A stretch of DNA of 64,000 nucleotides, taken from assembly GCF_003457605.1 (NCBI RefSeq), contig NZ_QRAN01000005.1, forward strand, positions 1-64,000. Reading direction: 5' to 3'. Source of the stretch: Seongchinamella sediminis. Its GTDB lineage: Bacteria > Pseudomonadota > Gammaproteobacteria > Pseudomonadales > Halieaceae. Position numbers and translations under genes: made by a program. The notes under the pieces were generated by a model. The model was not told the origin of the DNA. It searched no databases and was given only the letters and a program-made list of their open reading frames with translations. Below, one piece after another: positions 60,883 to 64,000 of this stretch (positions are counted from its first letter, which is position 1; the number at the start of each line of letters is the position of its first letter).

Positions 60883-63800
60883 ATGCGCGCCACAGTCACG
60901 GGAACCGCAGTTGTGCTGGCCATTGGCCTGGCCACGTCCGGCTTGCTTTGGGCCCAGAGCAAGGGCCCATCCAGCGTCAGCCAGGATCGCCTGGAGCAAA
61001 TCCGGGAATCATTGCAGGCCAGGAGCATCGCCGAAAAGGCCGAGGCTCGCATCTGGGCCGGCAAACACGCCCTTCCCCTGCGCCGGGAACTCCCCAGCGG
61101 CCGAATACTTGAATTGCAGCGCCTCGGGCCTAACGGCCCTGTTTTCTATATCAGCAACAACGTTGATGCAGCGGATACCATCTCCACGGACGAGCTGTGG
61201 CCCGGTGGCAGCAGTGGCCTGAATCTCGATGGCCAGGGCCTCACCGTGGGAGCGTGGGACAGTGGCCGGGTGTTGCTGGAGCACCCGGACCTCTACCTGC
61301 GTTCCCAGCAGATGGACGAGAACGAAGACCCACCCCCGATCCACAGTGATCACGCGACCCATGTGGCGGGTACCCTGGTCGGCAGTGGTGGCAGCCAGTA
61401 TCCACAGGCCCGGGGTATGGCCCCGGCGGCCAGCCTGCAGGCATGGGACTGGAACAATGACCTCACCGAGATGGCAGATGCCGCGGCGGCGGGCATGCTG
61501 GTTTCCAACCACTCCTATGGCATCGCCGCCGGATGGATTCCCTACGGCCAGGCCGAGCCGGACAACTGGTGGTGGATAGGGGGCGCAGCCAACAACGAGG
61601 ACCCCAACTTCGGTTATTACGATAGCGAAGCCCAGGCACTGGACCAGATAGCCAATGCCGCGCCCCACTACCTGATTGTCAAGGCCGCGGGTAATGACCG
61701 CTGGGACATTGGTCCCGACCCGGGAGAGACCTACACCATCGTCGACCAGAATGGCATCGCCCTGAGTACCTCCACCCAGGAGCGGCCGGCTGACTGCGGG
61801 CAAACCGGTTACGATTGCCTGCCCGGTTCGGTGGTGGCCAAGAATATTCTGACCGTCGGCGCGGTCAATGATGTGATCGGTGGCTACCTGCCACTGCAGG
61901 GGCCGGCCTCGGTGCAGCTGACCGGCTTCAGCAGCTTTGGTCCCACCGATGATGGCCGAATCAAGCCGGACCTCGTGGCCAACGGCTGGTTATTGCTGTC
62001 CACCTGGGGTGCGCCGAATTACTTTGCGGTGATAGCCGGTACGTCGATGGCGGCGCCCAGTGTTTCCGGCTCCCTGCTACTGTTGCAGGAGCACTGGGAA
62101 AACCTGCACGGGGTCAACCAGTTTATGCGCGCGGCCACGCTCAAGGCACTGGCCATACATTCGGCGGACGAGGCTGGGGCGGCAGATGGCCCGGATTACG
62201 AGTACGGCTGGGGGTTGATGAACAGCCGTAAGGCGGCGGAGGTCATCAGCGACAATGGCAACGGCGACCACCTGGTGGTGGAAGCAACGCGTAACGATCC
62301 CGCGCCTGCCGACACCGTCAATTTCACGGTAAGCGAGGAGGGCGCCCGGGTGCGGGTGACCCTGGTGTGGAATGACCCCGCCGGCACACCGGCTGCGCCG
62401 GCGCTGGACCCCGCCGATGCCATGCTGGTCAATGACCTGGACCTGAGAGTGCTGGGCAATGGCAACACCCATCAGCCCTGGGTGTTAAACCCGCTGGCGC
62501 CGGCAGCGGCTGCGACCCGCGGTGACAATACCCGCGACAACGTGGAGATGGTCGAATTTGTTGCCGGCGCCGGCAATTACACCGCTCAGGTCAGCCACAA
62601 GTTCAGCCTGCAGGGCGGCAGCCAGGATTACTCGCTGATCGTGTCGGTACTGCCACCTGCTCCGGTGTCTTCAGGTTTAATCGTCGACGAACACTTTGAC
62701 GCCGGTACGCAACCTGCGGGGTGGACCCTGGATACCCAGATGGGGGTCCCCTGGACTTTCCATCTGGATGGCAGTGGCGATTTCGATAACAAGACCGGGG
62801 GCAGCGGCGGGTTTGCCATGCTGCGCAACAACGGCACCAATAACAGTATCAGTTCACTGGTGTTACCTGCGCTGGACCTGAGCGAGAGCGAGTCGGTGAC
62901 CTTCCGCTTTAACAGCCACTACTCTTACACTGATGGACTGGAGTCGATCAGCGTATATACCAGTTCAGATGGCGGCATTAACTGGAGCCATGCCCAGAGC
63001 TTCAGTACCTCCAACCATTTCCCTTCCAGTTACGTGCTCGACCTCAGTAACAAGATCGCCGGCGAGGCAGATGCGCGAATACGTTTCCACTTCACCAGTA
63101 ACTGGAACAACAACACTGGCTGGAACTGGCAGGTCGACGATGTCGAGGTCGAGGTCTTCGGCGGCGGTTCCATTGGCGGCGATCCGCCTCCACCCCTGGA
63201 ACTGCCGGGTCAGGCCGATATGCCGATGCCTGCCAGCGGTGCAGTGGGCATTGGCACAACACCGGTACTCAGCTGGATATCCGCACCCAACGCCGACAGC
63301 CATAACGTGTACTTCGGCACCAGTCTCGAGTTGCAGAACCCCGATTTCCAGGGCAACCAGACTGGTACCCAGTTCAGCCCCGGCACGCTTGCCAATGCCA
63401 CGACCTATTTCTGGCGTGTGGATGAAGTGAACGAGTCGGGTACCACCACCGGTGTAGTGTGGAACTTCACTACCGAATCGGGCAGTACACCACCGCCCCC
63501 AGGGCCGACCCCCATGCATGTGGCGGACCTGGAAATGAATGCGGAAGCCATGGCGCGTAATCGCTGGCGGGCCAATGTGCAGGTGCAGGTGGTGGACGAT
63601 GAAGGTAATCCGGTAGCCTCAGCTGCCGTCACCGGGCAGTGGAGTAATGGCGCCAACGGCAGCGACACCGGGAATACCGACAATTCAGGCTGGGCGGCCT
63701 TCAGCAAGAGTAACCTCAAGTCGGGCGTGGCCAGCGTCACCTTTACGGTAGCCAGTATTACCCATGCCAGCCTTGCTTACGATTCGGCGGCTAACACCGA

Positions 63801-64000
63801 TGCCGACGGCGACAGCGATGGCACTGCGATCCTGGTGCCAAAAGACGCGCCACCCCCAGCTGCGAATACGCCGCCGGCGCTCAGCATTTTGCTACCCGCG
63901 GAGGGACAGCAGTTTGCCCTGGGGGCCGAGGTGCCTCTGCAGGCGAGCGCAACTGATGCCGAAGATGGCAACCTTGACGCCGCAATCAGCTGGACCTCTG
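60883..64000 (+). CDS. Secreted multi-domain subtilisin-like (S8) peptidase, 3' end beyond the window
   Basis: Open from ATG 60883 (ATG 60880 also possible; GTAGG spacing favours the second) to the window edge, more than 1035 residues. A signal peptide (RATVTGTAVVLAIGLATSGL...WAQ) leads into an S8 domain with Asp126 (GAWDSG), His157 (HSDHATHVAG), Asn271 (AAGND) and Ser388 (GTSMAAPS). The His motif reads HATH rather than HGTH. Next come a P-domain-like beta unit (VRVTLVWNDPAG), a MAM-like/anchor-J module near 605-765 (DEHFDAGTQPAGWTL), a fibronectin-III-like unit (PVLSWISAPNADSHNVYFGT) and Ig-like repeats (ASATDAEDGNLDAAISWTS) still running at the edge. It is an extracellular protease, likely anchored or exported by a C-terminal signal not seen here. 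Confidence 0.88.
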   Translation, partial: MRATVTGTAVVLAIGLATSGLLWAQSKGPSSVSQDRLEQIRESLQARSIAEKAEARIWAGKHALPLRRELPSGRILELQRLGPNGPVFYISNNVDAADTISTDELWPGGSSGLNLDGQGLTVGAWDSGRVLLEHPDLYLRSQQMDENEDPPPIHSDHATHVAGTLVGSGGSQYPQARGMAPAASLQAWDWNNDLTEMADAAAAGMLVSNHSYGIAAGWIPYGQAEPDNWWWIGGAANNEDPNFGYYDSEAQALDQIANAAPHYLIVKAAGNDRWDIGPDPGETYTIVDQNGIALSTSTQERPADCGQTGYDCLPGSVVAKNILTVGAVNDVIGGYLPLQGPASVQLTGFSSFGPTDDGRIKPDLVANGWLLLSTWGAPNYFAVIAGTSMAAPSVSGSLLLLQEHWENLHGVNQFMRAATLKALAIHSADEAGAADGPDYEYGWGLMNSRKAAEVISDNGNGDHLVVEATRNDPAPADTVNFTVSEEGARVRVTLVWNDPAGTPAAPALDPADAMLVNDLDLRVLGNGNTHQPWVLNPLAPAAAATRGDNTRDNVEMVEFVAGAGNYTAQVSHKFSLQGGSQDYSLIVSVLPPAPVSSGLIVDEHFDAGTQPAGWTLDTQMGVPWTFHLDGSGDFDNKTGGSGGFAMLRNNGTNNSISSLVLPALDLSESESVTFRFNSHYSYTDGLESISVYTSSDGGINWSHAQSFSTSNHFPSSYVLDLSNKIAGEADARIRFHFTSNWNNNTGWNWQVDDVEVEVFGGGSIGGDPPPPLELPGQADMPMPASGAVGIGTTPVLSWISAPNADSHNVYFGTSLELQNPDFQGNQTGTQFSPGTLANATTYFWRVDEVNESGTTTGVVWNFTTESGSTPPPPGPTPMHVADLEMNAEAMARNRWRANVQVQVVDDEGNPVASAAVTGQWSNGANGSDTGNTDNSGWAAFSKSNLKSGVASVTFTVASITHASLAYDSAANTDADGDSDGTAILVPKDAPPPAANTPPALSILLPAEGQQFALGAEVPLQASATDAEDGNLDAAISWTS

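Overview
The window looks like a chromosomal segment of an aerobic, GC-rich (about 60% or more by eye), Gram-negative gammaproteobacterium. A TonB-dependent receptor, a tripartite RND efflux pump with a TolC-like channel, lipoproteins with lipoboxes, RraA and a Yej-type ABC importer all fit. The paired WS/DGAT wax-ester/acylglycerol synthases, the carotenoid-oxygenase catabolic cluster and a C-terminal tripartite sorting tail suggest a marine oligotroph of the OM60/NOR5 (Halieaceae) type. That placement is inference. I see no rRNA, tRNA, CRISPR array, insertion sequence, phage genes or plasmid functions. Coding density is very high and no gene-free gap exceeds 300 bases. The largest gaps are 7918-8195, 1150-1347, 4628-4861 and 42460-42695.

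Layout. 1-12.6 kb: a secreted beta-propeller protein, a membrane-bound CadC-like regulator with TPRs, a DUF2891 protein, an SDR, the first WS/DGAT facing a lipase (154 bp antisense overlap), a large secreted protein and an arylsulfatase. 12.6-26.9 kb: a divergent catabolic island. The minus-strand operon reads DUF1295 membrane protein, nitronate monooxygenase, acyl-CoA synthetase, SCP-x-like thiolase, second thiolase and tannase-like lipoprotein esterase. The plus strand carries a carotenoid/lignostilbene-type dioxygenase, a TonB receptor, a tandem HxlR regulator and a PaaN-type aldehyde dehydrogenase. Together they read as uptake, oxidative cleavage, aldehyde oxidation, CoA activation and thiolysis of an unidentified hydrophobic substrate. 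26.9-34.9 kb: a TolB/TPR signalling protein and a heavy-metal RND efflux operon with a DUF3240 protein, divergent from a membrane-tethered LuxR-type regulator. 35-42.5 kb: a P-type ATPase, a secreted deiminase-superfamily enzyme paired with a thrombospondin-type-3 protein, an MFS exporter and a small membrane protein. 42.7-50 kb: a five-gene Yej-like peptide ABC importer followed by a saccharopine-dehydrogenase-like reductase.

51.9-56.5 kb holds the most unusual system: a tightly coupled four-gene operon of B12-dependent glutamate mutase (small subunit, large subunit, MutL-type partner) and a stand-alone AMP-forming ligase resembling the exosortase-A-associated ligases. No methylaspartate ammonia-lyase lies nearby, so the fermentative glutamate pathway is unlikely. 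A biosynthetic use of 3-methylaspartate is the attractive alternative. The small subunit has Ala where the B12 motif usually has Gly, and the ligase has unusual P-loop and A10 residues.

56.5-64 kb: secreted MsrA, a flavin reductase, a DUF385/deazaflavin-type reductase interrupted by an in-frame TGA, the second WS/DGAT, a YebC/YeeN-type regulator, and a large secreted subtilase that runs off the right edge.
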